From the NCBI GenBank assembly GCA_016744995.1, contig JADGDG010000027.1, forward strand, positions 1 through 56,471: 56,471 nt of DNA, written 5' to 3'. Numbering within the stretch: position 1 is the stretch's first letter; each line of letters opens with the position of its first letter. This DNA is from Gammaproteobacteria bacterium. Its GTDB lineage: Bacteria; Pseudomonadota; Gammaproteobacteria; GRL18. A program made the translations under genes and the position numbers. The notes under the pieces were generated by a model. That model was not told the DNA's origin, did no database searches, and saw nothing but the letters and a program-made list of their open reading frames with translations. This document shows positions 24,891 through 33,485 of the stretch, one piece after another.

Positions 24891-25553
24891 ATGAGCCTCT
24901 CCATAACGGGAGTAGGGATGACATCGCAAAGAGCCAGGGATCGGCTTGTTAATATTCTCAGAGAGAATAATATAAAAAATGAGGCTGTTTTGAGTGCGGT
25001 TGCATCTGTGCCCAGACACTTGTTTGTGGATGAAGCTCTGGCCAGCCGAGCTTATGAAAATATCTCCCTTCCCATTGGCCATGGTCAGACGATTTCACAG
25101 CCTTATATGGTGGCACGTATGACTGAAGTTCTTCTTGAGGGCGAAAATGTCAAAAGGGTTCTTGAAGTTGGAACCGGTTCAGGTTATCAGACTGCTATTT
25201 TATCAAAATTAGTTTTCAGTGTTTTTAGTGTTGAGAGGATTAAGCCTCTGTTAGAAAATGCCAGAGATAAATTTCGTCAATTAAAATTGAATAACATCCT
25301 GACCCGTTATAGTGATGGCGGCTGGGGCTGGCCTGAAAAAGCCCTGTATGATGCAATTATTGTCACCGCAGCACCAGAAACCTTGCCCACTTCCCTGTTA
25401 GAGCAACTGGTTGATGGTGGAAAATTGATCATTCCTATAGGGAAGAAAGGGGAACAGGAATTGTTTCTTTTTCAGAGGCTGGGAGACAAATTTCATAAAA
25501 AAGTACTAGAAAAAGTAAGTTTTGTACCTCTTCTAAAGGGTCGTACAGAGTAG
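24891..25553 (+). CDS. pcm: protein-L-isoaspartate O-methyltransferase
   Basis: This 220-residue SAM-dependent methyltransferase has VPRHLFVDEALASRAYEN, LPIGHGQTISQPYMVARMTE and the SAM loop LEVGTGSGYQTAIL. It repairs isoaspartyl residues in aged proteins. The start is ATG 24891, with AAGG about ten bases upstream; a TTG at 24885 is possible. It is the second gene of the surE-rpoS set. Confidence 0.95.
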   Translation: MSLSITGVGMTSQRARDRLVNILRENNIKNEAVLSAVASVPRHLFVDEALASRAYENISLPIGHGQTISQPYMVARMTEVLLEGENVKRVLEVGTGSGYQTAILSKLVFSVFSVERIKPLLENARDKFRQLKLNNILTRYSDGGWGWPEKALYDAIIVTAAPETLPTSLLEQLVDGGKLIIPIGKKGEQELFLFQRLGDKFHKKVLEKVSFVPLLKGRTE

Positions 25554-25588
25554 AATCATGTTTTTATAAAAGGTTTTTTAAGTTAAAA

Positions 25589-26170
25589 ATGAAATTATTT
25601 TCAAAATTGTATAATAAAGTCATGAAGTGGTCTCGTCACCCTCATGCGGAACGCTATCTGGCCGGTTTAAGTTTTGCTGAGTCATCGTTTTTTCCTATTC
25701 CACCTGATGTTATGCTGGCGCCTATGGCACTTGCAAAAACTGACAAGGCTTTTCGTTTTGCTTTAATTACTACGCTGTTTTCGGTTGCTGGTGGTATTTT
25801 GGGATATACAATAGGTATGTGGTTTTTTGATTTAATTCAACCGCTTATAGGTTCTGGCGGACGTTGGGAACAGCAATATATGGTGACTCAGAAATGGTTC
25901 TCCGAGTGGGGCTTCTGGGCAATTTTTATAGCTGGTTTTTCACCGATACCCTATAAAATATTTACCATAACAGCAGGTGCAATCGGTATGTTATTCATCC
26001 CTTTTGTCATCGCTTCAGCCATTGGTCGAGGGGCACGTTTCTTTATTGTAGCCTCTTTGATGAAGTGGGGAGGGAAAGAAATGGAACTTAAATTGAAGCA
26101 ATATATTGATTTTATAGGATGGTTTGTTGTATTTTGTGGGGTAATTGCTTATATTATTTATAAATTATAA
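25589..26170 (+). CDS. yqaA: YqaA-family (DedA/VTT-like) membrane protein
   Basis: This 193-residue membrane protein has AGLSFAESSFFPIPPDVMLA at the start, a second reentrant segment GFSPIPYKIFTITAGAIGM, and about four hydrophobic helices. The paired ES..PxPP and G.SPIP.K motifs are typical of YqaA/VTT-domain proteins, related to lipid scramblases and transporters. The exact role is unknown. It lies between pcm and nlpD, a usual place in this cluster. Confidence 0.9.
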   Translation: MKLFSKLYNKVMKWSRHPHAERYLAGLSFAESSFFPIPPDVMLAPMALAKTDKAFRFALITTLFSVAGGILGYTIGMWFFDLIQPLIGSGGRWEQQYMVTQKWFSEWGFWAIFIAGFSPIPYKIFTITAGAIGMLFIPFVIASAIGRGARFFIVASLMKWGGKEMELKLKQYIDFIGWFVVFCGVIAYIIYKL

Positions 26171-26177
26171 GTGTACT

Positions 26178-27086
26178 ATGAATTTTAGGCTACATATTCA
26201 TAATCAATGGAGCAGCAGGAATTTTGCTCATTGTTCATTGGTACTAGCCTTTTTGGCTTTATTTTTTGTGTCGGGATGTACAACGACTTATGCTCCGGTT
26301 GAACATCGAAACTCGACATCGTACAAAGCCAGTAACAGTGTAAAAAAAAGATATGTTGGTAAAACGCCTACTTTTTATAAGGTAAAAAGGGGAGATACTC
26401 TCTACTCCATTGCCTGGAAATATGGTCAGGACTATAAAAACCTTGCTTATAGGAACAAAATCAAGGCGCCGTACCGGATATATGTGGGAAAAACCTTACG
26501 GTTATTGCCAGATTCTTCGAAGAAAAATATAAAAAAACCTAAAGTTTCTTACACTAAAGGCCGAAAAGAGTATAGTAGGGGTCAGGTTCAGTCTTCTGGA
26601 GTTGCGGCAAGTAAGACTAAAGCGGCCACAGATAATAGCAACAAGAAGTCTTTGGGCAAAAAGAGAACCGTAGCAAGAACACCAAACAATAAAAAATTAA
26701 AAACGTTTAGCGGCAGTAAACAACTTCGTTGGAACTGGCCGGTGAAAGGAAAAATTATCCAGAGATATTCTCCTGGAAGTGGTAAAAAAGGCATTGATAT
26801 CAGTGCCGGGAAAGGCAGTCTGATTAAGTCTGCCGAAGCTGGAAAAGTGGTCTATAGTGGTCAGGGGTTAGTTGGATATGGCCGATTAATCATCATTAAA
26901 CATAATGATACATTTTTAAGTGCTTATGCACACAACCAGTCTTTGCTGGTGAACGAGGGTCAAATTGTAAAAAAAGGGCAAAATATTGCTCGATTAGGGC
27001 GTTCAGGAACGGATCGGTATAAACTGCATTTTGAAATTCGAAAAAATGGTAAACCAGTTAATCCCATGAGTTATCTGCCGCACTAG
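26178..27086 (+). CDS. nlpD: NlpD-type lipoprotein, LysM-M23 amidase activator
   Basis: This 302-residue lipoprotein has a lipobox VSGC (Cys34), a LysM domain (about 64-107; FYKVKRGDTLYSIAWKYG), a basic linker and a C-terminal M23-like domain (about 195-300; KGIDISAGKGSLIKSAEAGK). The first zinc His of active M23 peptidases is replaced by Lys (KGID), and the HxH motif is KLHFE, so it is a degenerate activator. That is characteristic of NlpD, which activates the AmiC amidase at the septum. The start at 26178 begins the signal peptide. rpoS follows after 125 bases. Confidence 0.93.
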   Translation: MNFRLHIHNQWSSRNFAHCSLVLAFLALFFVSGCTTTYAPVEHRNSTSYKASNSVKKRYVGKTPTFYKVKRGDTLYSIAWKYGQDYKNLAYRNKIKAPYRIYVGKTLRLLPDSSKKNIKKPKVSYTKGRKEYSRGQVQSSGVAASKTKAATDNSNKKSLGKKRTVARTPNNKKLKTFSGSKQLRWNWPVKGKIIQRYSPGSGKKGIDISAGKGSLIKSAEAGKVVYSGQGLVGYGRLIIIKHNDTFLSAYAHNQSLLVNEGQIVKKGQNIARLGRSGTDRYKLHFEIRKNGKPVNPMSYLPH

Positions 27087-27211
27087 TCTTTTTTACGTTT
27101 GAATTGATATTTCTTCCAGGGAATTTTTATAGAGATCCAAACAATATAAAAATGCTGTGTTTTCATATTGTTTGATATAATTCCCAAACCATTAATTAAA
27201 GGGGTGATTTA

Positions 27212-28369
27212 ATGGAATCTATGGAATCTAAAGAGCCGTGCATGAGCACCATGCATTCAAATACTGTAATGGATGCGTTTTCTCCAGATCGCGATGACGT
27301 TGATGATGTTTGTCTTGCGGAAAGGAAAAAAACAAAGCCTAAGGTGAAACCAAAAGCGAAACCAAAGGCGAAAAAAACTGTTGCTAAATCAACAAAAAAA
27401 ACCAAAACAGTGAGAAAAACTAAAGCCGCAACAAAAGCTGCTGCCACTAAAAAAACTGTTGCGCCTAAGAAAAAGGCAGCAGCTAAAAAAAAGGCAGCAC
27501 CAAAAACAACATCTCGACGTGATGCTTCTAAAGGCGATATGGATGCAACCCGGCTCTATTTAAATGAAATCGGTTTTGCAACGCTGTTAACCGCAGAGCA
27601 GGAAGTTAAATATTCCAGAATGGCTCAAAAGGGCATTGAAGAAGGACGCAAACGGATGATTGAGTGTAATCTCCGTTTGGTGGTGAAAATTGCTCGCCGC
27701 TACCTTAATCGTGGTCTGCCATTATTAGACTTAATAGAAGAAGGCAATCTGGGCTTAATTCGCGCCGTTGAAAAGTTTGATCCAGAGCGTGGCTTTCGCT
27801 TTTCTACTTATGCCACCTGGTGGATCCGCCAGACTATAGAGCGAGGTTTGATGAACCAGACCCGTACTATTCGCTTACCCATCCATGTTGTTAAAGAAAT
27901 TAACATCTATCTCAGAGCTGCCAGAGAGTTAACTCAGGCACTCGATCATGAGCCCAGTCCAGAAGAAATTGCAGATTTACTGGATCGCCCTGTTCAGGAT
28001 GTCCGCAAGATGTTTCGCTTGAATGAGCGAATTTCCTCAATTGATGTTCCCATGGGACCTGATGCGGATCGTCCCCTGTTAGATGCTATCCCTGATAAGG
28101 ATAATCAGGAGCCATTTGCATTCTTGCAAGACGAAAATATGAGGGACAGTCTGGACAAGTGGATGATGCAGCTAAATGACAAGCAGCGTGAAGTAGTTGA
28201 CCGACGTTTTGGTTTACATGGTTATGATACTGCGACTTTGGAAGAAGTAGGCAATGAAATTGGAGTGACCCGAGAACGAGTCAGGCAAATTCAGCTGGAA
28301 GCGCTCAAGCGATTGAGAGAAATACTTGAAAATGATGGTTATACAGGAGATTCCCTGCTTAATCATTAA
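27212..28369 (+). CDS. rpoS: RNA polymerase sigma factor RpoS with Lys/Ala-rich N-terminal insert
   Basis: This 385-residue sigma-70 family factor has region 1.2 (about 108-140; DATRLYLNEIGFATLLTAEQ), region 2 (CNLRLVVKIARRYLNRGLPL, FRFSTYATWWIRQTIERGL), region 3 (IRLPIHVVKEINIYLRAARE) and region 4 (ATLEEVGNEIGVTRERVRQI). Context after nlpD confirms RpoS. It is unusual in carrying residues 37-104, almost only Lys, Ala, Pro and Thr (KPKAKPKAKK, KAAAKKKAAPK), like the tail of a histone H1-like protein. E. coli RpoS is about 330 residues and has no such segment. A Shine-Dalgarno-like AAGGGG lies before the ATG. Confidence 0.95.
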   Translation: MESMESKEPCMSTMHSNTVMDAFSPDRDDVDDVCLAERKKTKPKVKPKAKPKAKKTVAKSTKKTKTVRKTKAATKAAATKKTVAPKKKAAAKKKAAPKTTSRRDASKGDMDATRLYLNEIGFATLLTAEQEVKYSRMAQKGIEEGRKRMIECNLRLVVKIARRYLNRGLPLLDLIEEGNLGLIRAVEKFDPERGFRFSTYATWWIRQTIERGLMNQTRTIRLPIHVVKEINIYLRAARELTQALDHEPSPEEIADLLDRPVQDVRKMFRLNERISSIDVPMGPDADRPLLDAIPDKDNQEPFAFLQDENMRDSLDKWMMQLNDKQREVVDRRFGLHGYDTATLEEVGNEIGVTRERVRQIQLEALKRLREILENDGYTGDSLLNH

Positions 28370-28387
28370 TTGCCTGCAAATGTTTTA

Positions 28388-28407
28388 CATGGGTGAGGCC
28401 ACCCATG
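28388..28407. other. small hairpin after rpoS
   Basis: CATGGGTG-AGGC-CACCCATG forms a perfect 8-bp stem between the rpoS stop and the terminator. It may stabilise the 3' end of the message. Confidence 0.4.
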
Positions 28408-28420
28408 CTTCCAGTAAAAA

Positions 28421-28454
28421 AACACCTTATTCTTATGAATAAGGTGTTTTTTTT
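28421..28454 (+). terminator. rho-independent terminator of rpoS
   Basis: AACACCTTATTC (28421-28432), loop TTAT, GAATAAGGTGTT (28437-28448) and a T-run to 28454. This is a complete intrinsic terminator 50 bases after the rpoS stop. Confidence 0.9.
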
Positions 28455-28517
28455 GGCTCAAAGATTGCATTAATTTTTATTAAACAAGCAATCAAGAGTT
28501 TATAGGTGATTTAAATC

Positions 28518-29090
28518 ATGACACCAAAAATATTACCGTCAATTCCAAATATTAGCCCTGCTCCTATTAATAACGAAAGCTCACAGGTGAACCAATCCAA
28601 AGAAGAGGACTTCTGGGGAAGTGATGGTTTTACCTTTGGTGATCTTGTTGATATGTTTAATCCCATGCATCACATGCCTGTTATTTCAAATTATTATCGT
28701 GAACAAAGCCATGATGATGCTTCGGAAGGTTCCAGAATTGTGGGGGGGCTCTTGTTTGGTGGTTTAATCGGTGGTGTTGCTGGTCTTGTGACTTCAATGG
28801 CAAACTCTGCTGTACGGCATGAAACGCAACATGATATGAGTGAACATCTCATTAATATGGCGCAAGATTCTCTGGATAACACTCATCTATTTGCGCGTAG
28901 TGATGTTTTAAATGTAGTGGAACTTGATAACAGCCCTCAGCCAGGTAAATCATCTGCTGTATTGGACTCAAATCCTTTTTTTTTACAAGTGCTTGAAGAT
29001 ACTTTAGACAACGATACTTATCATTCTGCTAATGCTTCACAGGCAGAATATACCTCTGTTCAGCGTACACGGGATTGGGGTCAAGTATAA
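28518..29090 (+). CDS. uncharacterised protein with DLVDMFNPMHHMPVIS motif
   Basis: This 190-residue protein has a central motif GDLVDMFNPMHHMPVISNYY followed by a glycine-rich hydrophobic segment GGLLFGGLIGGVAGLV (about 77-92) that could insert in a membrane. A similar DLxDxxNPLQHIPVVS plus glycine-rich block occurs in an uncharacterised proteobacterial family, recalled from memory and not searched. The N-terminus is Pro/Asn-rich and the C-terminal half is acidic and polar. It lies between the rpoS terminator and a PilZ gene, on the same strand. No function is claimed. Confidence 0.7.
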   Translation: MTPKILPSIPNISPAPINNESSQVNQSKEEDFWGSDGFTFGDLVDMFNPMHHMPVISNYYREQSHDDASEGSRIVGGLLFGGLIGGVAGLVTSMANSAVRHETQHDMSEHLINMAQDSLDNTHLFARSDVLNVVELDNSPQPGKSSAVLDSNPFFLQVLEDTLDNDTYHSANASQAEYTSVQRTRDWGQV

Positions 29091-29127
29091 TTTAGCGGCA
29101 AATAGTTGCCACAGATGGATTAAATTT

Positions 29128-29871
29128 ATGCCTTTTTTTGATTTTCTTAATACAAATATATTCCATAAGGGGCGTTCCAGAGAAGTGATGGAAAAACTTT
29201 TGAGGGATGAATTTATCTATCAGCTCAAGCAGGATAGTGCGCTTGTTATTAAATCAGTATCGGGACGAAAAATTATTTCAACAGCTATTACTATGGACAA
29301 AAAGCGTAATAGTTTGATTATTGCTGAGATAACACCTGATGGCCGATTAATTCTTGAAAGAAATGAGCCTGTGACTGTTATGACTCAGGCGAATAGTGAT
29401 CACGAGGTTTTTTCTTTTCAGTCTAAGGTTAATAATATCATCCTGGATGGCGGGGATATTTTATATGAAGTGATGATCCCTAAAAGACTTAAAAAAGGCC
29501 AACGTCGAAAAGATTTCAGAATTAATGTTGATTCGGCCTCTGAAGTTAAAATCAGTCAATCTGTTTATACCGGGCAGGTGAGTAATTTATCAAAAAATGG
29601 TGCCTTATTTACTCTGGCTGGCTACTGGCCAGAACCTGTGGGTGATGATAATGCCTTTGTACAATGCCATATTGATATGGACTTTATGACGTTTAATTGT
29701 AATATAGAAGTTCGGTATATTAATTTTGAACCATATCCGGGCCGAAGAACCTATATTGGTGGTCTGATAAAAAATATGCAGCCTCTCCATCAGCACCAAC
29801 TGGATAATTACCTGTCAGCGCAACAGCGCATTCAGCAACGTCAAAAAGCTGAACTTAAGTTTCTCCAATAG
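29128..29871 (+). CDS. PilZ-domain cyclic-di-GMP effector (YcgR-like)
   Basis: This 247-residue protein has an N-terminal YcgR-like domain (about 20-125) and a C-terminal PilZ domain (about 130-240). The cyclic-di-GMP motifs are present: RRKDFRI (RxxxR) and VSNLSKNGALF (NxSxxG). Such proteins slow motility or alter surface behaviour on binding the messenger. The start at 29128 is chosen because earlier Met codons overlap the previous gene and lack homology. It is downstream of the uncharacterised gene at 28518, by 37 bases. Confidence 0.85.
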   Translation: MPFFDFLNTNIFHKGRSREVMEKLLRDEFIYQLKQDSALVIKSVSGRKIISTAITMDKKRNSLIIAEITPDGRLILERNEPVTVMTQANSDHEVFSFQSKVNNIILDGGDILYEVMIPKRLKKGQRRKDFRINVDSASEVKISQSVYTGQVSNLSKNGALFTLAGYWPEPVGDDNAFVQCHIDMDFMTFNCNIEVRYINFEPYPGRRTYIGGLIKNMQPLHQHQLDNYLSAQQRIQQRQKAELKFLQ

Positions 29872-29919
29872 CTTTTCTTCATTAGTGCTCATCCAGAAAT
29901 TCCTTTTTCTTTTATTTCA

Positions 29920-29936
29920 CCCCTTTATTAAAGGGG
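29920..29936. other. small GC hairpin after the PilZ gene
   Basis: CCCCTTT-ATT-AAAGGGG forms a 7-bp stem about 50 bases after the stop. There is no T-run, so a termination role is doubtful. Confidence 0.3.
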
Positions 29937-30109
29937 CTGAGATAGGGTTTGCTGATTAGCAAGCCTGTCATTTCCTCTTCTAAAGGCGGGTAGAAAAAAA
30001 ATGGCCGTTTACCAATGAATAGAATTAGATGTTTTTCATAATATATTTCAGGCATGGAGCATTTTTTTGATACAATATATAGCTTTTAATACTCCGGGGC
30101 TATTTTAAT

Positions 30110-30397
30110 ATGAATCAAAAAATTTGGTTTTACGCATCAATTCTTCCCTTTTTCGTTGCTTTCCTGGGATTAATCCTTGCCTATCTAGCCTATAGCCAGC
30201 AATGGGGGGGTGGTGACAAGATTTCTACTGTCATTGCAGTTTTCTTTTGTGAAATTGTTATGGTTGTTGCGGCTTTTGGTGCACTCACCTATATGAAGCA
30301 GGAAAAGACCAGCCTGACAAAAAAAATTCAATTAATGAATATTCTGGTCGCTATTAGTGGTGCTCTGTCAGGCATTTATTTATTTTTGTCTTCATAA
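30110..30397 (+). CDS. small inner-membrane protein
   Basis: This 95-residue protein has three predicted membrane segments (about 6-27, 37-60 and 73-93) joined by short loops, with a KQEKTSLTKK cytoplasmic loop. It is not recognised as a named family. It is 16 bases before pyrD and probably co-transcribed. No function is inferred. Confidence 0.7.
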   Translation: MNQKIWFYASILPFFVAFLGLILAYLAYSQQWGGGDKISTVIAVFFCEIVMVVAAFGALTYMKQEKTSLTKKIQLMNILVAISGALSGIYLFLSS

Positions 30398-30413
30398 GTG
30401 AGTTATTGAACCT

Positions 30414-31433
30414 ATGTCATTTATTTATCCATTAATCCGTCGTTTTTTCTTTAGTCTTGATGCTGAAAAAGCTCATATGCTGGGTTTAAAGGCAATCAGG
30501 CTGCTGCATTCACTGAAGCTGTCACGCCTTGTTTTTGGCGCGCCTGTATCTGCTCCCAAAACAGTTATGGGGCTGACTTTTCCTAATTCGGTGGGGCTGG
30601 CAGCAGGACTGGACAAAAATGGAGATTACATCGATGGTTTATCAGCTGTTGGTTTTGGTTTTATAGAAATCGGTACAGTCACTCCCCGACCTCAGCCTGG
30701 TAATCCGCAACCCCGTTTATTTCGGATCCCGCAGGCCCAGGCAATTGTTAATCGTATGGGTTTTAATAATAAGGGAGTGATGCATCTGGTTGAACAGGTA
30801 AAAAAAGCAAATAGTAAAACAATTATAGGGATCAATATAGGTAAGAATTTTGATACCCCGGTTGAATCTGCTGCAGATGATTATAAAAAATGTCTGCAGC
30901 AAGTCTATGCTCTGGCCGATTACGTGGCTATTAACATCTCGTCACCTAATACGCCGGGGCTGAGAAGCTTGCAGTTTGGTGATGAGTTAAAACATCTTCT
31001 TGAAGTATTAAAAACAGAGCAAAAGCTTTTAGCTGAGGAGTGTAATAAATATGTACCTCTGGCTGTTAAAATTGCACCGGATATGGAAGACAATGATATT
31101 AAATTAATTGCTGAACTTTTATTGGAAAAAGAAATTGATGCGGTGATTGCAACCAATACCACCATTTCTCGACAAGCTGTGCAAGGATTAGAACACGCAG
31201 ATGAGCAGGGCGGACTTAGTGGTGTCCCTGTGTTTGAGCAGTCGACTCATGTGGTTCATCTGCTGGCAGAGCACTTAAATGGTCAGCTCCCAATCATTGC
31301 TGCTGGCGGTATTTTTTCTGCCCAGGATGCACAGGATAAAATTGCAGCAGGTGCTGAACTGGTTCAGATTTATACCGGCTTTATTTATCAGGGCCAAAAA
31401 CTCATTAAAGACTGTGCGCAGGCACTCAAATAA
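30414..31433 (+). CDS. pyrD: dihydroorotate dehydrogenase (quinone), class 2
   Basis: This 339-residue enzyme has the class 2 N-terminal membrane helix (about 1-35), then GLAAGLDKNGDYIDGL, GFGFIEIGTVTPRPQPGNPQ, RMGFNNKG and NISSPNTPGLRSLQ, where the Ser is the catalytic base. The FMN phosphate region AAGGIFSAQDAQDKIAAGAE follows. It oxidises dihydroorotate to orotate with quinone in pyrimidine synthesis. The class is set by the N-terminal helix and the catalytic Ser in place of Cys. Confidence 0.96.
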   Translation: MSFIYPLIRRFFFSLDAEKAHMLGLKAIRLLHSLKLSRLVFGAPVSAPKTVMGLTFPNSVGLAAGLDKNGDYIDGLSAVGFGFIEIGTVTPRPQPGNPQPRLFRIPQAQAIVNRMGFNNKGVMHLVEQVKKANSKTIIGINIGKNFDTPVESAADDYKKCLQQVYALADYVAINISSPNTPGLRSLQFGDELKHLLEVLKTEQKLLAEECNKYVPLAVKIAPDMEDNDIKLIAELLLEKEIDAVIATNTTISRQAVQGLEHADEQGGLSGVPVFEQSTHVVHLLAEHLNGQLPIIAAGGIFSAQDAQDKIAAGAELVQIYTGFIYQGQKLIKDCAQALK

Positions 31434-31451
31434 AAACAACAGAGAATTTTA

Positions 31452-31928
31452 ATGAAAAATTTATATCGTGTAATATTTGCCAGTTTGCTCACTGTCTTTT
31501 TAACTGCCTGTGCCTCGGTTGATTATTCACATAAGGCAGAGTTTCCGCAAGCAAAACCCGATCAAGCTTTAATTTATTTTTATCGCACTCCCGGCTTTAT
31601 TGGCTCTACCTACCGTTTTGATGTTTCTGAAGGTGACAGGGTTGTTGGCGCAATGGCCCAGGATAGTTATTTTTATTTATTTACCAGTGCGGGTGAACAC
31701 ACCTATGGTGTTTATGATCAATATGAGCAGCCGGGCAGTGAAATTATGATGAATGTTCAGGAAGGTAAGGTTTATTATGTCAGGGTGGATATCAATTATC
31801 AGGCATTGGGAGGTGAAGCTGTTTTTACCTTAGTTGATCGGGCGCAAGCTATGACGCTATTACCCAGCCGAAAATATGTGCTTCCATTGGCAGGTACTTC
31901 CTCTAATGATAATGTCCCTACAGAGTAA
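31452..31928 (+). CDS. DUF2846 lipoprotein
   Basis: This 158-residue protein has a lipobox LTAC (Cys20) after a signal peptide and a DUF2846-like domain: DQALIYFYRTPGFIGSTYRF, FTSAGEHTYGVY and GKVYYVRVDI. It should be anchored in the envelope. The family is uncharacterised. It follows pyrD by 18 bases and precedes the aminopeptidase gene by six. Confidence 0.8.
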   Translation: MKNLYRVIFASLLTVFLTACASVDYSHKAEFPQAKPDQALIYFYRTPGFIGSTYRFDVSEGDRVVGAMAQDSYFYLFTSAGEHTYGVYDQYEQPGSEIMMNVQEGKVYYVRVDINYQALGGEAVFTLVDRAQAMTLLPSRKYVLPLAGTSSNDNVPTE

Positions 31929-31934
31929 TAACAG

Positions 31935-33341
31935 ATGCTTGATGTAAACAATAAGCCAATCCCTTCAAATGGGCAGGCTGATACAGAATTAGTTGATATG
32001 AATAATTTTAATTCTGACTTATTCCGTTTTCTTGATGCTTCACCAACCCCTTATCATGCAGTACAGAGTCAGATTGAATTACTTGAGTCTTATGGTTTTA
32101 TGGGCTTGTCAGAATCCGACTGCTGGACTTTAAAGGCAGGGAAGCGCTACTACGTAACCCGTAATGACTCCTCTATTATTGCCTTTGTTTATGGTAAAGA
32201 TGATCGCCTTAAAACAGGAATTCGTATGTTGGGTGCACATACCGATAGTCCTTGTTTAAAAGTAAAACCCAATGCAGAGATTATTTCTCAATCCTGTTTA
32301 AAATTGGGTGTTGAAGTTTATGGTGGTGTGTTATTAAATCCCTGGTTTGATCGAGATTTGTCTCTGGCCGGAAAGGTAGTCTATCAGGATGATAAAAAAA
32401 ATATAAAAAGTTGTCTTATTAATTTTAAAAAACCCATAGCAACGATCCCCAGCCTGGCCATACACCTTGATCGGGAAGCCAATAAAAAACGTCATATTAA
32501 CCCTCAGACGGATATACCGCCGGTATTAATGATCATAGAGGATGATGCTGATCCAGATAGCTCTGAGTATTTAAAGAATTCAGCGCCGAATACATTAAAA
32601 AATATATTAAAAATACAACTTCAAAAACAGTATAAAGATCTCAGTATTAGTCAGATCCTGGATTTTGAACTCAGTTTCTATGATACTCAAAATGCTTCCT
32701 ATGTGGGCTTAAACGATGATTTTATTGCCAGCAGTCGACTTGATAATCTGCTGAGTTGTTTTGTCGGTACCCAGGCTCTGATGAGAGCTGATAATGAGTG
32801 CACCAGCCTGTTAGTGTGTAGTGACCATGAAGAAGTGGGCAGTGCTTCAACGACGGGTGCTCAGGGGACTTTTTTAAAATCTGTTTTAGAGCGTATTGCC
32901 GGCTCTGCTGAAAGTCTGACTCGTGTGATTAATCAGTCAATGATGATATCAACTGATAATGCTCATGGGATCCATCCTAATTTTGCCGATAAACATGATG
33001 TCAATCACGGGCCAGTTATTAATAAAGGCCCTGTGATTAAAGTGAATGCCAATCAGCGTTATGCATCAAATTGTGAAACAAGTGCAGTCTTTAAACTATT
33101 AGCAGAAAGCACTCAGGTTCCGGTACAGAGCTTTGTTGTACGTACTGATATGGGCTGCGGTAGTACTATTGGACCTATTACTGCTACTGAAATCGGTGTC
33201 AAAACATTAGATATTGGAGTGCCTACATTTGCGATGCATTCAATCAGAGAGCTAAGCGGCAATAAGGATTCATGGTATCTGTTTTTAGTATTACAAAAAT
33301 ACTTTTCTCATTCATCTGAAGTCAATGTTGAAAGTCTGTAG
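31935..33341 (+). CDS. M18 family aminopeptidase
   Basis: This 468-residue zinc peptidase has GAHTDSPCLKVKP, YGGVLLNPWFDRDLSLAGKV, DDFIASSRLDNLL, CSDHEEVGSASTTGA and STDNAHGIHPNF, with a final FAMHSIRE. These supply the two-zinc ligands and catalytic Glu of M18 (aspartyl aminopeptidase-like) enzymes. It removes N-terminal residues from peptides in the cytoplasm. The first 23 residues are an extra, probably flexible, extension. It is close behind the DUF2846 gene. Confidence 0.93.
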   Translation: MLDVNNKPIPSNGQADTELVDMNNFNSDLFRFLDASPTPYHAVQSQIELLESYGFMGLSESDCWTLKAGKRYYVTRNDSSIIAFVYGKDDRLKTGIRMLGAHTDSPCLKVKPNAEIISQSCLKLGVEVYGGVLLNPWFDRDLSLAGKVVYQDDKKNIKSCLINFKKPIATIPSLAIHLDREANKKRHINPQTDIPPVLMIIEDDADPDSSEYLKNSAPNTLKNILKIQLQKQYKDLSISQILDFELSFYDTQNASYVGLNDDFIASSRLDNLLSCFVGTQALMRADNECTSLLVCSDHEEVGSASTTGAQGTFLKSVLERIAGSAESLTRVINQSMMISTDNAHGIHPNFADKHDVNHGPVINKGPVIKVNANQRYASNCETSAVFKLLAESTQVPVQSFVVRTDMGCGSTIGPITATEIGVKTLDIGVPTFAMHSIRELSGNKDSWYLFLVLQKYFSHSSEVNVESL

Positions 33342-33485
33342 TTGTTAGTCAAAATCAAAAAAAGCACATAAAGTCTTGATATCTGAGTGTGTCAAGTTTG
33401 GTTAAGGTGCGGCTGAGAATTAATTTTGAATACAGTATGCTATGCAGCTTATAATTCGTCCATAAATACAGAGTAATTTAGTCAT

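Noticed and set aside
27196..27447. Minus-strand hydrophobic frame over the start of rpoS
   Set aside because: It is the antisense of the Lys/Ala-rich tract, which gives Phe/Leu/Val-rich readings by chance.
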